A stretch of DNA of 64,000 nt from Impatiens glandulifera (taxonomy: Eukaryota > Streptophyta > Magnoliopsida > Ericales > Balsaminaceae), in NCBI RefSeq assembly GCF_907164915.1, contig NC_061862.1:90010846-90074845 (forward strand), given 5' to 3'. Positions 45,287-57,975 of the stretch are shown here, piece after piece. Every line of letters starts with the position of its first letter. The first letter of the stretch is position 1. Position numbers and translations under genes: made by a program. The notes beneath the pieces are model-generated. The model made no database searches. It worked only from the letters and a program-made list of their open reading frames with translations, and had not been told where the DNA came from.

Positions 45287-45619
45287 ATATTCTCCTTCCT
45301 CAACATTTGTTACCACCTCATTAACAGTCAAACAAAAGAAAAATCGTCCCAAACAGGCAAATCTGATTGAAACCCGGGGAAAATACTTGTTTGATCTGGG
45401 TGTATTTGTTATCCTTTCTTCTGTTTATTTTATTTTGCTATATACCGTCATTGATACTTACAATATTAAAATTATAAAGAATCAGTCCAATTTATCTAGT
45501 GTCAAATTGAGATGATGAAATCTTGGAAAAAATTCAAACAATAAACATGAAATGGGAACATTTGATACAGAAGAATAGTTTTGTCCCGCCCTTACAACAG
45601 AGAAGAGAAACAAATCGAT
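45287..45619. other. Intergenic DNA
   Basis: May include a little internal sequence of the adjacent LTR element; nothing else recognised. Confidence 0.5.
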
Positions 45620-46234
45620 TAGGGGTGTTCATTAGTTCAATTTTCGGTTTATTCGAGTTTTTGGTTTGGGTTTTTCGAATTTTATTTTTTTTAAATAAAT
45701 TCGAAAACCGAATCGATTTGAATAAATTTGAATTCGGTTTATTCGAATTCGGTAAATTCAAATTCGGTTCGAATTCGGTCGAATATTCGGTTTAGACCAA
45801 ATATAGAACATTACCTATAAGATAATTTTTTTTTAAAAAGTTAACAAAATAAATAAGTTGTTAAAGAGATCTTATCTACTTAAATTATAAAAAAATATAA
45901 ATCACGCAAACTTAGCTTAGTGACTAACAACAATATATATTCGATAATTGAACGACAAAAATAAAACAGTGAGGCCCATGATATTTTAATATATAATATA
46001 TAATAAGTTATATAATATATAATAAAAATAAATAATAAAAATGAATTCGGTTTTTGGTTTGGTTTTCGAGTTGAAACATAAACTCAAAAACCAAACCGAA
46101 AACCGTATTTGAATTCGAATTGGTTTAAAATTCGATTCAAAAATCGAAAATGTAATTCGAAATCGGTTTATTTGAATTCGGTGAATAAGAATTCGATCGG
46201 ATATTCGATTCAGACCAAATATTGAACACCCCTA
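45620..46234. mobile_element. hAT-like fold-back MITE (GGGGTGTTCA family)
   Basis: It begins TAGGGGTGTTCATTAG and ends ATTGAACACCCCTA, a clean TIR. Both ends extend into long inverted stretches rich in TTCGGTTT and GAATTCGGT. This family type is widespread in plants. No exact 8-bp target duplication could be assigned. Confidence 0.82.
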
Positions 46235-47019
46235 AAATAATCAATGATGAATATTACCCTCTACCATTATGGTATCCTATTTTGATAATCATATAATTTA
46301 ATCACTATTTGCTAACACTATCAACCATTTATCCCTACATTTAATGTTTTATTTGATTGTTGTCGCCTACATACACCATTTGTGAATGTTAGGGACGACC
46401 CTATTCTTTCTTCGAACTACTCACTTATCTTTATTTAATTAGTGACAAGATAGGATTCGACTACACATGTAAATAATGATCGCTTCAAGAAAATAATGAA
46501 GCATTTCATCTATATGATTTTATCATCTCCTCACATAAATCATATCAATAGCATCGTCTAGAACCAGATTTAACAACATATTTTAACAATGAATTAATGG
46601 AAATCAACATTTCAAATGCTAAAATCGCAATTACAATAGATTCACATCTAGACCTTAGTTGTAACAAAACTTTCATTGATCGGATAAACTAATTGATGAC
46701 TCAAGTCTTCATCTGGATTGTCCTTGCTTAATAGTTGAAGTTTCAACTACTACAAGGCCCTGTAACGATCGAGAATTTGGAGCTCAGAAGCTGAAAGCTC
46801 GAACAAAGATATCGAGAATAAAGATATGTGATTCTCATCTCAAAATTTGAAATAGATAATAGAGACTCACAAATTTTTTACACGACCAACAAAGAAGAGA
46901 TTGAAATTTTTACAGTTGGAGGATCAAATTATGCTTTTTTTGATTTGAAACTTCGTCAAGAGGTTGGTAACTCATTACTCTATATTTTCTACCGTTAGAT
47001 TAAGGTTTGAAGTATCTAA
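46235..47019. other. Intergenic DNA
   Basis: No gene recognised; moderately AT-rich, not obviously repetitive. Confidence 0.55.
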
Positions 47020-47646
47020 GTTAATTTTTTGGTGGGTAAAAGTTACTATCTCAAAAAGTGTATATTCTTTTTTATTCTGATTTTGATCTTCTTTGTGTTA
47101 TTCAAGGTTATTAAACATATTTGAAAGCTAAACATGTAGTTATATTGGAACTTGATTTTATAGGTGTATTCATTTTTACTCATTAATTTGAGGTCGGTTC
47201 ATTGTGTCACTTTTACTTCCACTTTTATTTGTAGTTTATTTGCTTCTAAATTTTTATTAAGAGAATATTATATCATTATAACCGATGATTTGTCATAATC
47301 CCTAACTAAATATGAGTGACATTATAAATAGATTATTTAAGTCTTTATGAATCAAACAAGTAGTTTCATATGGTTCCATGAGACATCCAATTAAAAGAAA
47401 TATGTTTTGAGATGAGGAAGATATCCATATTGAAAATTATAATTATTTGGAAATTATAATTGTCAATATTTTATTTATAATATTTTTTTAAATGTTTACT
47501 AACCATTAAAAAAAACTATATTAGTTATAGATGATATACAATAAGTTTAAATTAGAGTAAAAATAACTTTAACCTAAATTTCGATATAGGACACCACAAT
47601 CTATTTGTGCCAAATAACATTTAGCCAATAATTTTATATATATATA

Positions 47647-47799
47647 GAGGAGTGATAGAGAGAGGGAATTTGGTGAGAAAATGACTTGTCATCACATTCA
47701 TTGGTTGGAAAATGTAAAAGTGGGAGAAAATAGAGAAATTATTTGTTTTTTTCAACGAATAAAATTATGCCAAGTCATTCCCTCACCTAATCATTTCTC
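47647..47799. mobile_element. GAGGAGTGATAG-family MITE, copy 2
   Basis: It starts GAGGAGTGATAGAGAGAGGG and, reversed, ends GAGAAATGATTAGGTGAGGG. It lies between short TA tracts. Confidence 0.82.
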
Positions 47800-47811
47800 A
47801 TATATATATAT

Positions 47812-47997
47812 GAGGAGTGATAGAGTGAGGGAATTTAGTGAGGGAATTTGGTGAGGGAATGACATGGCATCACCTGGTTGGAAAATGTAGAAGTGAGAGG
47901 AAAAAGAGAAATTATTTGATTTTTTTAGCGAATAAGATTATGCCACGTCATTCCCTCACCAAATTCCCTTACAAAATTCCCTCACCTAATCATTTCT
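47812..47997. mobile_element. GAGGAGTGATAG-family MITE, copy 3
   Basis: It starts GAGGAGTGATAGAGTGAGGG and has duplicated GGAATTTGGTGAGGGAAT blocks near both ends. It sits 12 bp from copy 2, the spacer being a TA tract. Confidence 0.82.
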
Positions 47998-48396
47998 ATA
48001 TATATATATTATATATTATTGGATTTGACACAATCGCTTGACCTAGCCTGTTGTGCATATATTTTTAATTTTTTTTTTCTTTTTAATAATTTTGAAAAAA
48101 GAATATTGATAAAAATAAATAATTATTTGATTTTTTATATGCTTAAATGTACGTGGTTATTTCACTCAAAATATAATAATTTTTTTAATAATTAGATTAT
48201 ATTAATAAATGGATAACTTTCAAAAACAAAATTATTTATAAAAATATTTATATATAATGAAAAATAATTTGATTCGTTTAAATATAACTAAACAAATATG
48301 ACAATAGAGAAAATAATGTCATGAAAATATTAAAACAAAATATGTCACTCAATATTGTACGTTTTCTACGGTTGAACTGAAGTTGAATGTCTCTAA

Positions 48397-49159
48397 GACC
48401 ACCCACAACTGGGTGTCAAATAATGTATCAAATAGGTGTTAAAATAATATCAAATGATGCAGTAAAATATCAAAATTAAGTGTTAAAATATGGGTATCAA
48501 ATTTTGATACGGGACCAAATTTGATGTTGCCCAATCACATCGTGCTAAGTGGCAGCGCTGTGGTTACTTTTTTTGTTTTTACACTTTTACATAATAATTG
48601 ATAAAAAAAATAAAAATATATATCATTATTTTTTATTTTTCGAGATCTATAAATAAAGACTTGGTTTGTGTCATTTGGACACAAAAAATTTCTGAAATTT
48701 TCCACCATATTATCATCCTTGATTGTATCATCTTTCTTTTGAAATTTTCAAACTCTTTCATGGATCCTTCACAAAACTACAACTTCTTTTCAAATTACTT
48801 CTCAAATCAAGCTCAAAAGCCAAATATACAACCTTCGAACCAAAACATTGAACGTCCGGAAGATCCCATAAATACCTGAATCCACCCTAATTTTTCAATG
48901 TTTATAGTGTTTGTTTTCTTTTTCGTTTTAAATAATATTTGTATGTTTGATTTACCAAGTGATGAATAATATTGTTTGTGGTTAAAAAAATGAAATTATG
49001 TATAAATGATGTGGAAGTGAGAGAAAGTGAAAAAGTAATTTTGATACCTTGAATAACACTCTACTGTAGGATATGCTAAAAAGTGAGTGTTAAAATATGT
49101 GTTAAGCTGACGTGGCAGAGTATTAAATGAAAAAATTTGATACGCGGCTGTGAATAGTC
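48397..49159 (+). mobile_element. PIF/Harbinger deletion derivative
   Basis: A 763-bp element is flanked by a TAA target duplication (48394-48396 and 49160-49162). The ends are GACCACCCACAACT on the left and GACTATTCACAGCC reversed on the right. Subterminal TATCAAATTT and GCCACGT motifs are inverted. A 3-bp TAA-type duplication and the ORF1 fragment inside point to PIF/Harbinger. Confidence 0.82.
48760..48879 (+). pseudogene. Start of Harbinger ORF1 (Myb/SANT-type) protein
   Basis: The open frame from ATG 48760 reads MDPSQNYNFFSNYFSNQAQK and stops after 39 codons. Many plant PIF/Harbinger ORF1 proteins (often mis-annotated as glutathione S-transferase T3-like) start with a similar Asn/Ser/Phe-rich MDPSQ segment. 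The Myb/SANT domain and the transposase ORF are absent. Short, so moderate confidence. Confidence 0.6.
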
Positions 49160-50325
49160 TAAGTTAATTTTACCGTGGGTTGAAATTATTATTCATTTTA
49201 ATTTTATTCTATATGATTTTGAGACTTGAAAGTGAATATTCCTTTTTATTATTATTTTTAATATTTTTTTGTGTTATTGAAGGTTATTAAACCTATTTGT
49301 AACCTAAACATTTGATGAAAACTGATGTTAGACGTGTAGTTGATGTTAGACGTGTAGTTCCATGATTTTTACTTCTAAATTTGAGGTGCATTACTTATAC
49401 TTTTAAGTGTGGTTTATTTGTTCTTAATTTTTTTTTAAGTTAAGAGAATATTTTATCAATGTAACTATTGATTTGTTAGAATTCCAAATGAAATCTTAGT
49501 GACATTATTAACAGATTATTCAAAAACTTTATATGAATCAAACAAGTATCTTCATATGGTTGCACATATGGTTGCACGACACATCCAATTAAGAGAATTA
49601 TATTTTTGGGTGAGGAAAATAGTACATTCAAATTGTCGCATTAATATAGAATATCCATATATTATATTAATTTAAATCATAATTGTCAATATTTTATTTA
49701 TAATTTTTTTAAATGATTACTGAGTATTAAAAAACTAAATTAGTTATAGATGATATACAAACAAACAAAAGTTTAAATAATAGGGAAATAACTCCAACTT
49801 AAACTTGTATAATCGACAACCCAACCAATTTGTGCCAAAGAACATTTACCCAATAATTTTATGTATATTTTTTATATTATTGGATTTGGTACAATGACTT
49901 GACATAGCTAGCTCATTTTTTTTTACTGATAACGGCTGTGTTCAGTAATATATTTTTGAATTTCTTTTTCTTTTTAATAAATTTGAAATAAGAATATTAA
50001 TAAAAATAAATACTATTTGACTTTTTATATGTTTAAAGTGGTCATTTCATTCAAAATATAATAAAATATATTTTTTAATATTGAGATTAATATTAATAAA
50101 TTGATAACTATTAATATAAATAAAAATATATTTATTTCTTTTAAAAATAATTATATGTAATGAAAAATAATTTGAGTAGTTTAAATATAACTATACAAAT
50201 ATGACAATAAAGAAAATAAAAAGACACGAAAATATTAAAACATAATACTTCGCTCATTACATAATACTTCGCTCATTACTCTAAGATTTCTAAAGTAAGA
50301 TTGAGGTTAAATCTCTAAGTTAACT
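49160..50325 (+). repeat. 1.1-kb tandem repeat, copy 2
   Basis: It starts TAAGTTAATTTTACCGTGGG directly after the Harbinger insertion and follows the same phrase order as copy 1 (GGTTATTAAACCTATTTG, TTGTGCCAAAGAACATTTAC, TTTGGTACAATGACTTGACA, TGACAATAAAGAAAATAA), ending ATCTCTAAGTTAACTAAG. A 23-bp phrase, ACATAATACTTCGCTCATTAC-like, is duplicated near 50250. Confidence 0.85.
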
Positions 50326-52320
50326 AAGAAAATTTTGTGCTATGTAAACATACAGATATATAAGCGAATAATTAATATATAAAAAAAATTGAATCACACG
50401 GTATAATATATCAATAATTGCTATATTCAATAATTTAATTTTTTTTAATAAAATACAATAAATATATATTTTCATCTTTTCACCTTGATTAAATTTTGTT
50501 ATATAAAAAAATAACACATTTAATTCTATTTTTTTTATTTACAACTTCTTATTTCATAAATTTTATAATTATATTGTGTTTAACATAAATTTCATAATAT
50601 CATAATTGTTAAACACTATTTATATAAAATATATAAGTTTGAAAAATTTTAATATCGTGGGTATGTTGTTCATCTAATCTCATATTTATTATAATTTCTA
50701 TAAAATGAAATAAAATCTTGCAAATATGGTCATTTTTATTCAAAATTTTAGCTTTATCGTTCTGAAGACTTAATTTAATATTTTTTTAACGCGAATTATC
50801 ACATTGGCGAAAATAATTTTTGTAAAATATTTGTTTGTGTCTTTTCTCTCTTATACATAATTGTTTCATCTTTTACATTTCCTCTCAAAAATCCTGGAAA
50901 TAGTTTATTGCACGTCCAAAATTAAAATATTAATTAAAATATGTATGAAATGTCTATTAAAAAAAATGATACTAACTATCATTTTATATTAACACTATAA
51001 AATTCTTATTTGAAAACTACATATACATAAGTATTATTATATATAAATATTATTATATATATAATTGTATTTTTTTTTGTTAAACAATAATATTAATTAT
51101 AATTTTTATTAAAAATAATAATAATTCAATTTAATAGTATTTTGTGTAAAAAAATTATATTTATATTTAAAATAGCATTTAAAAATGAATTGATCATTTT
51201 TTTATCACACAAATTAAGTTTCAACCTACTAATTTGTGACTTGACTTCAAACATTCTCCAATTGACCTTATTATTAATTTCGTTACCTCACTTTTATAAA
51301 TTTTGTACCGACCTCTTACCCTATCTCAATTGACCTTTTTGTATTATTTAAAACAACATTTTATAATGATATTTTACCCTAGCTCATTACTAATATTCGA
51401 GTTCTTTAATATTTTTATTAATTAATTATTTTTTATTATAAAATATCTTATAATTTTATAAAAAAATAATATTAATAATATGGTTAAACAAAAATATAGT
51501 TAAATTTTTAATTAAAAAATACTAATATTCCATCAAAATAAACTTCGATTGTCACATTACTTATTTTAAATAATCTCTAATTTTTTCTCATTAGACTTCA
51601 CTTCGAGTATTTTGTAACGATTTTATCATTCCTTTTGACATTCCCCAAATGACCTCACGTATTATTAATCTCGTGACTAACACTCACTCTCTCAATTCGA
51701 ACAATAATTCCCCTCCCTCAAATTCTAACTCACATATATTATTATATTTATCTATCAAAGATAATATTGATAAAGGTTAAATAAAAATATAATTCAATTT
51801 TTAATTTAAAAACAACTAATATTCTACCAAAAACGAATTTCTAACTTATTAATATTGTGACTTCGCTTTAAATATTCTTTAATTGATCTCTCTTTAGGTT
51901 TCACTTCGAACATTTTGTACTGATCTTATCTTTACTTTTGACATTTCTCAATCAACCTCTCATATTATTAATCTCATGACTAACAATAAATAAAATATAT
52001 TTAAAATTTTAATTTAAAAATAACTAATATTCCACCAAAATAGACCTCCCTTCGAGTAATTTGTAAAGATAATTTTGACATTCCCATCAACCAAAAATTC
52101 ACACACGTATTTATATACGAACTCACATATGTCATCTTACCCTTAATTTTGGTCCACACACATTTGCGCAGGGACTCACATATGTCATCACATCAAGTAT
52201 GCATTATTTTAATATTTAAAAATTTGCATCAATAGTCTCAAACATATAATGTGAACACTTTAACCACTATATCACTAGTGATTGTTAAATTTAATTTAAA
52301 CTTTTATGTATGTATATATA
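50326..52320. repeat. AT-rich region with degenerate minor repeats
   Basis: There is no gene. From 51160 to 52200 a phrase set (TTGTGACTTGACTTCAAACA, TTTTGACATTCCCCAAATGA, CATATTATTAATCTCATGAC) recurs about three times in direct orientation. It resembles the vocabulary of the 13.3-17.3 kb array. Confidence 0.6.
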
Positions 52321-52739
52321 TATTAATCATTTTTAATGAATAACAAATAAAATATGTAATGAATAAAAGAAAATTAATTAATTATATAAATAATAAATAT
52401 GTAGAGAATATATACAAATATTCTTTTAATAAATTATTTAGAAATTTGAAATAAAAATTAAATTAAAAAATATTTTTAAAATTTAATATATAATTATATT
52501 AAATTAATTAAAAAAAAGTTAAAATAATGGAATAGTAGATAAAAGATATAATTAATAAAAGAAAGTTAATTATATAAATAATAAATATTTAGAGAAGGTA
52601 TAAAATTATATTTTTAATAAATTATTTAAAAATTTTAATTAAGGACTAAGGAAAAAATAATTTTAAAATCTAATATATTATTATATTAAATTATAAAAAA
52701 GAGTTAAAATAATGATGAATATAATAAATATGGAGTTAT

Positions 52740-52842
<103 letters not shown>

Positions 52843-54027
52843 CATTGTTAGTAAATAATATATAAAATATATAATAAATAAAAGAAAATTAGTTAATTGT
52901 ATAAATAATAAATATGAAAAATGGTATAAAAATAAATTTTTAAATAATTATTTAGAAATTTGAATTAAAAATTAAAGTAAAAATATTTATAAAATTTAAT
53001 ATATAATTATATTAAATTAATAAAAAAAATTTAAATAATGGAATAATAGTAAAAAGATATAATTTATAAGAGAAAATTAATTATTTATATAAGGTATATA
53101 ATTAGTTTTTTAATAAATTATTTAAAAATTTTAATTAAAGATTAAGGTAAAAATATGTTTAAAATTTAATATATAATTATATTTAATTAAAAAAAGAGTT
53201 AAAAGTAATGGTGCATATAATAAATATGGAGACTAGTAATCTAAAAAAGAGTTATCATTTCTTTTAATTTATTTTTTAGTTGGTGACTCTTCCTATTATT
53301 TTATAAGCTGGTGACATGATTCACGGGTTAACGAAATAAGTGTTCTAATCGATCTCTCATAATAGACCTTGTACAATATATTATCCTTATGTTTGATCTT
53401 CCCCATCAATCACAAATTCACAAAGTATTCACGTAAACACATATGTCTGAAATAATATATAAAATATATAATTAATAAAAAAAATAATAATTATATAAAT
53501 AAAAATATATATAGAGAAGGTATAAAATTATTTTTTAAAATAATTTCGTAAAAATTTTAATTAAAGACAAAGGTAAAAATATTTTTAAAATCTAATATAC
53601 AATTATATTAAATTGAAAAAAAAAGTTAAAATAATGATGCATATAATAAATATGAAGAGAAAATAAAAAAAATATATATTTTAATCAAAATTAAAAAATT
53701 ATTTGAAAATCAATTTAATAAATATAAAGACTAATAATCTAAAAAAGAGTTATCATCTCTTTTAATTTAATTTTTTTAGTTAGTGATTCTTCATATTATT
53801 TCATAAATAAATTGTATTGCATTCATTTTCATTCTCTCATCCTTTAAATTTTTAATTCACACACCCACCTGCACTATTATTTTCATTTTAATATTTATAA
53901 ATTCGCATCAATTGAGACTGAAACTCTGGTCTCAAATATGAAAAATGAACACTTTAACCAATAAATCATTTGTGATTATTTAATTAAATTAAAATTTTAT
54001 GTATTTATAAATATTTAGTCATTGTTC

Positions 54028-54028
<1 letters not shown>

Positions 54029-54063
<35 letters not shown>
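54029..54063 (+). repeat. (TAA)n microsatellite
   Basis: About 11 TAA units inside the AT-rich tandem block. Confidence 0.93.
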
Positions 54064-54467
54064 GATAAAATATATAATGAATAAAATAAAATTAATTAAT
54101 TATATTAATAAATATGCAGAGAGAAGGTATAAAAATATTTTTTTAATATATTATTTGAAAATTTGAATCTGAGATTAAAATAAAAATATTTTTAAATTTA
54201 ATATATAATTAATCAAAAAATTTAAAATAATAGAATAATGAATACAAGAAAATTAATTATACATATAATAAATAGGTTGAGAATGTATAAAATTATATTT
54301 TAATAAATTATTTAAAATTTTTAAATAAAGTCTAAGATAAAATTATTTTTAAAATCTAATATATAATTATTTTAAATTAATAAAAAAAGTTAAAATAATG
54401 TTGCATATAATAAATATGGAGAGTTTAAATATATATATTAAATTATTTTTTTATACATAATTAAATA

Positions 54468-55022
54468 GGGGGAGCGAAAGTTTTGCAGCGAATGTGTAGC
54501 GAAATGATGTGAAAGGTGACTAGACATGATGACTAAGTATAATTTTAAACGTTATCTCTCATATTCATTAATAATTTCTCTCTCTTATCTTCGTTAATAA
54601 TTTTTTTTATCTCTTCATCTTTATTAATAATTTATTTTAAATATTAACAAAGAAAATAATAAATCAAATAAAAAATAAAAAAATTATATTTTCAAATATA
54701 TATAATATTTGATAAATATATATTTAAGAGAATAAAAAATTAAATATAATTTTTTAAAATTAATTATTTTTCCATTCTCTCTTTAATTTTTTCTATATTT
54801 TAATTTCTTATAAAATATATTATAAATTCAATCAATTAAATCAAAATGTTATATATTATCTTCTTTTATATTATTAGGAGATTAATAATATTAATAGTCG
54901 AATAGTTTGAGTTATATTTATTTTGAAAATTAGAATGTATGATTTGAGTTAGATCTTGACACATTCTTATTTTTCCTATTATAACTCATTTTAAAAACAA
55001 ATAAATAAATAAATTATTAATG

Positions 55023-55064
<42 letters not shown>

Positions 55065-55788
55065 GAGGAGAGAAATAATTAATTTAAAAAATTAAAAATT
55101 TTATATTTATTTTATTATTCTCTTAAAAACAATAGTTATTAATCATTTTATTAAGCGGAATGATTCTCTTTTTTAAACTCTCCTAAGTGTTAGAAACTCA
55201 ATCAACTATTTAAGCTCAATCAAAGAATGAGATTTTTAAGGAGAGAAAAGAGAGAAAAATAACACTTAAGAGTTTAAAAATAAAAAATTAATCCGTTGAA
55301 TAAAATGATTAATAATTTTTGTTTTTATTATTATTAATATATATTATTAAATTGATAGATGATAGAATTAATTAATTGAATTAAAAAAAAATTGTATTCT
55401 CTTATATATAAATTTTAATTAATATAATTAATTATTAATTATTTTAATTTTAGTCATTTTTATTATTGAAAATAATTTTTTTTAATAAATAAAAGAAAAT
55501 AAATTATTGAGAAAAAAAAATAATTAAAATACATTTATAATGGTATGTACAATAATTTTAAAAAAAAGAATATTTATAATAATAAAAATTAAAGAGATAA
55601 ATTATTAAATGTCTTTTAATAATAAAAAATTAATTTTTTTATTGAAAGCGTCTTCAATAAGACAGAGAAAATGTAAGTAATGAGAAGAGAGAATATATTA
55701 ATAAATATATATAAAAAAAAAATACGCATGTCTAATCAACACTCCACGTCGTTAACTGCCACAATGGCTACAAATCTTTCGCTCCCCC
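54468..55788. mobile_element. GGGGGAGCGAAAG TIR element, 1.3 kb
   Basis: The ends are GGGGGAGCGAAAGTTTTG and, reversed, GGGGGAGCGAAAGATTTG. TA flanks both sides. CATGTCTA-type and TCAC/GTGA motifs are also inverted near the ends. The interior is AT-rich with no transposase. It interrupts the AT-rich tandem block, which resumes at about 55800. Superfamily not assigned. Confidence 0.78.
55120..55335. mobile_element. Small fold-back within the 1.3-kb element
   Basis: TTATTAATCATTTTATTAAG and the reversed right side TTATTAATCATTTTATTCAA form arms about 215 bp apart, with further inverted CTCTTTTTTAAACTC / GAGAGAAAAG similarity. Probably a nested MITE. Confidence 0.55.
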
Positions 55789-56344
55789 TATCATTACTCT
55801 CTATATATATATAAAATACATAATGATGTATAAAAAAATAATTTAATAAATTATTTAAAATTTTGAATTAAAAATTAAATTTAAAATATTTGTAGAATCT
55901 AATATATAATTATATTAAATTAATAAAAAAAATTAAAATAATAAAATAATAGATAAAAAATATAATGATTAAAAAAAAAAATTATTTATATAAGGTAAAA
56001 TTCTTTTTAAAATATAATATATAATTATATTAAATTAAAGAAAGAGTTAAAATAATAGTCCATATAACAAATATGGAGACAAAATAAAATATATATTTTA
56101 ACTAAAATTAAAAATTAATTTAATTAATATGAAGACTAATAATTATTAAAATAATTCTCATCTCCTTTAATTTTATTTTTTAGTTGGTGTATTTTAATAT
56201 TATTTTATAACCCATTTGTATGATTCGCAGGTTAACAAATTTTATACCTCGTTTGTTTCGTCTCATAAAGTGGCTTGTGCATTGTGGTGCGAGGACTTGA
56301 TAATCTAAATCTTTTTAAACTTAAGCGTTATTATATATATATAG
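55789..56344 (+). repeat. AT-rich tandem block, continued
   Basis: It resumes with ATAAAATACATAATG and two or three further units of the 52.3-54.4 kb repeat, then a TTAGTTGGTGTATTTTAATA segment also seen at about 53275 and 53775. Confidence 0.65.
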
Positions 56345-56791
56345 AGATTTTCTGATGGGTTGATATTGCTATTCATTTCAGTTTTATTCTCTATTATTTG
56401 AGACCAGGAAGTGTATATTTTTTTATTATGTTTTTTTTAAACTTAATTGTAAGCGGAACATTTAGTTATATTGGAACTTGATTTTACATATGCAGTCCCG
56501 TGATTTTTAATAATTAATTTGAGGCGTGTTCATTGTGTCTCTTTTATTTCCGGTTTTATTTATGATTTATCTGCTCCTCAATTTTTATTAAATTAGAGAA
56601 TATTTTATCATTGTAACTGTTAATTTGTTAGAATTTCAAACAAATTGTGGTGACATTATAAATAGATTATTCATAAACTTTATATGCTTCAAACAAGTAG
56701 TTCATATGGTTTCATGACACACCAATTAAAGAGAATTATGTTTTGGGGATGAGGAGATAATAAATCTATATTGTCCCATTAATATAGAATT
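56345..56791 (+). repeat. 1.1-kb tandem repeat, copy 3, left part
   Basis: It begins TTTCTGATGGGTTGATATTG and follows the copy 1-2 phrase order up to CCATTAATATAGAATT, where the Copia-4 LTR starts. It continues at 61700. Confidence 0.85.
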
Positions 56792-57718
56792 TGTTAAGAA
56801 CGGTGTTAACAATAAAGACTGGGATCTAACTATTGTTAACAACTTACAAACTTCGATTCGATTTTAACTCCGTTAGAAGTTAAAATCTGTTTATATTTTT
56901 CGCAAATCTTCACAAACTCTTGAACAAGTTCAAGTGCGGAACGGTTTGTTAGATTTGAAGCTTCAGATAAATGAATGTAAATGGCAGTAAGTAAAGAACA
57001 CATGGAGTTTTATGGATGTTTGGAGATAAAACTCCTACGTCACCCCTTCTTCCTCAACAAAAAGGATATTCACTAGAAAGTTTTGATTTGTATAGAACAC
57101 ACTACACAAACCCATTCAAAAACCCAGGACTTAATTGACCGCATGTTCTGAACTCCTAGCACACACTATTGAACAAAACACCCTCTGTTCAACTTATAAC
57201 ACATTGTTATTATTTCTCAGCTTCACTTAGTGAATTACATAATAAACTTGAGAATAAAATAGGTAGATAGAGTAAGTTGATTCAAGAAATCAAGAGTTTA
57301 GAAATCTGGTGAATCCAAGAGAAAGAGAGAGAGCTTCAGCGATATTCGCAAGTCGTTCATCCATTGTCCTTGGTGAATAAGCAACATTCGAATCATCTGC
57401 TGCCAACTGTCCAGACGTCTGCTCCTCAACGGCTCATCTGGTCATCTTAGACGCCATCTACTCACGTGCTTGGAAGTCGAACGACATATGCTCGCACGCG
57501 TTGACTTTGAACTGTGCCTAAAATAATAAAACTCTAATTATTAATTTGCACCTGATGAGATTCGAACCCACGTCACCCGCGTGACAGACGGTCATACTTA
57601 CTACACCACCACTTAAGATGTTGATATATAAATATATATTATCAAAATCATTTAATCAATTTATCGAAATCTCAAGTATGATAAATTATCCTAAATCAAT
57701 TAAAACTTTAATCTAACA
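56792..57718 (-). repeat. Copia-4 3' LTR
   Basis: 927 bp, TGTTAAGA ... AATCTAACA. A purine-rich AAAAAATGGAGAAAT (minus strand) sits directly before it in element orientation. A tRNA-Asp-like segment lies inside. Confidence 0.9.
57550..57616 (-). other. tRNA-Asp(GUC)-like sequence within the LTR
   Basis: On the minus strand the segment has GTAGTAAGTATGACCGTCTG followed by TCACGCGGGTGACG and TGGGTTCGAATC. This follows plant tRNA-Asp from the D arm through the GTC anticodon and variable loop to the B-box (GGTTCGAATC). The acceptor stem does not pair, so this is not a functional tRNA gene. The corresponding site in the other LTR (about 61500-61555) keeps GTGGTGTAGTGGTAAGTATG but has lost the B-box. 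Confidence 0.75.
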
Positions 57719-57879
57719 ATTTCTCCATTTTTTATTATTTAAACTAAATTATCAAAACCAGGTGAGTTCATAATTTAAACACAATTCAACAATTTCTCCC
57801 TTTTTGATTATTGAAAACTAAATTATCAAAACCAAGTGAGTCAAAACTTAATCACAATTTAGGTATTATCGTAATCTAA

Positions 57880-57975
57880 CAATCCTAATATATTTATAAG
57901 GTAAGAAAACTTATACTCAGAAAGTGGCTTCGTGAAGATGTCAGCCACTTCAGGCTGTTGCTTTCCATAAGTTAT
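57880..57975 (-). pseudogene. Copia-4 RNase H tail
   Basis: The minus strand reads QQPEVADIFTKPLSEYKFSY, the C-terminal end of Copia RNase H, next to the 3' LTR. Nothing else of pol is present. Confidence 0.85.

Larger units (their letters stand above)
47020..48396 (+). repeat. 1.1-kb tandem repeat, copy 1 (with two MITEs)
   Basis: It starts at CTAAGTTAATTTTTTGGTGGG and carries landmark phrases such as GGTTATTAAACATATTTG, TTGTGCCAAATAACATTTAG, TTTGACACAATCGCTTGACC and TGACAATAGAGAAAATAA, ending CTCTAA at 48396. Two MITEs (47647-47997) are inserted after GCCAATAATTTTATA. Net length is about 1.02 kb. Confidence 0.85.

Noticed and set aside
45523..45795. Overlapping Phe/Asn-rich open frames on both strands
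   Set aside because: They arise from the palindromic TTCGGTTT repeats of the hAT-like fold-back element.
47838..48041. 67-residue open frame
   Set aside because: It lies across a MITE and its flanking TA tract; chance.
57550..57616. Functional tRNA-Asp gene
   Set aside because: The acceptor stem does not pair and it lies in an LTR; kept only as a tRNA-like segment.
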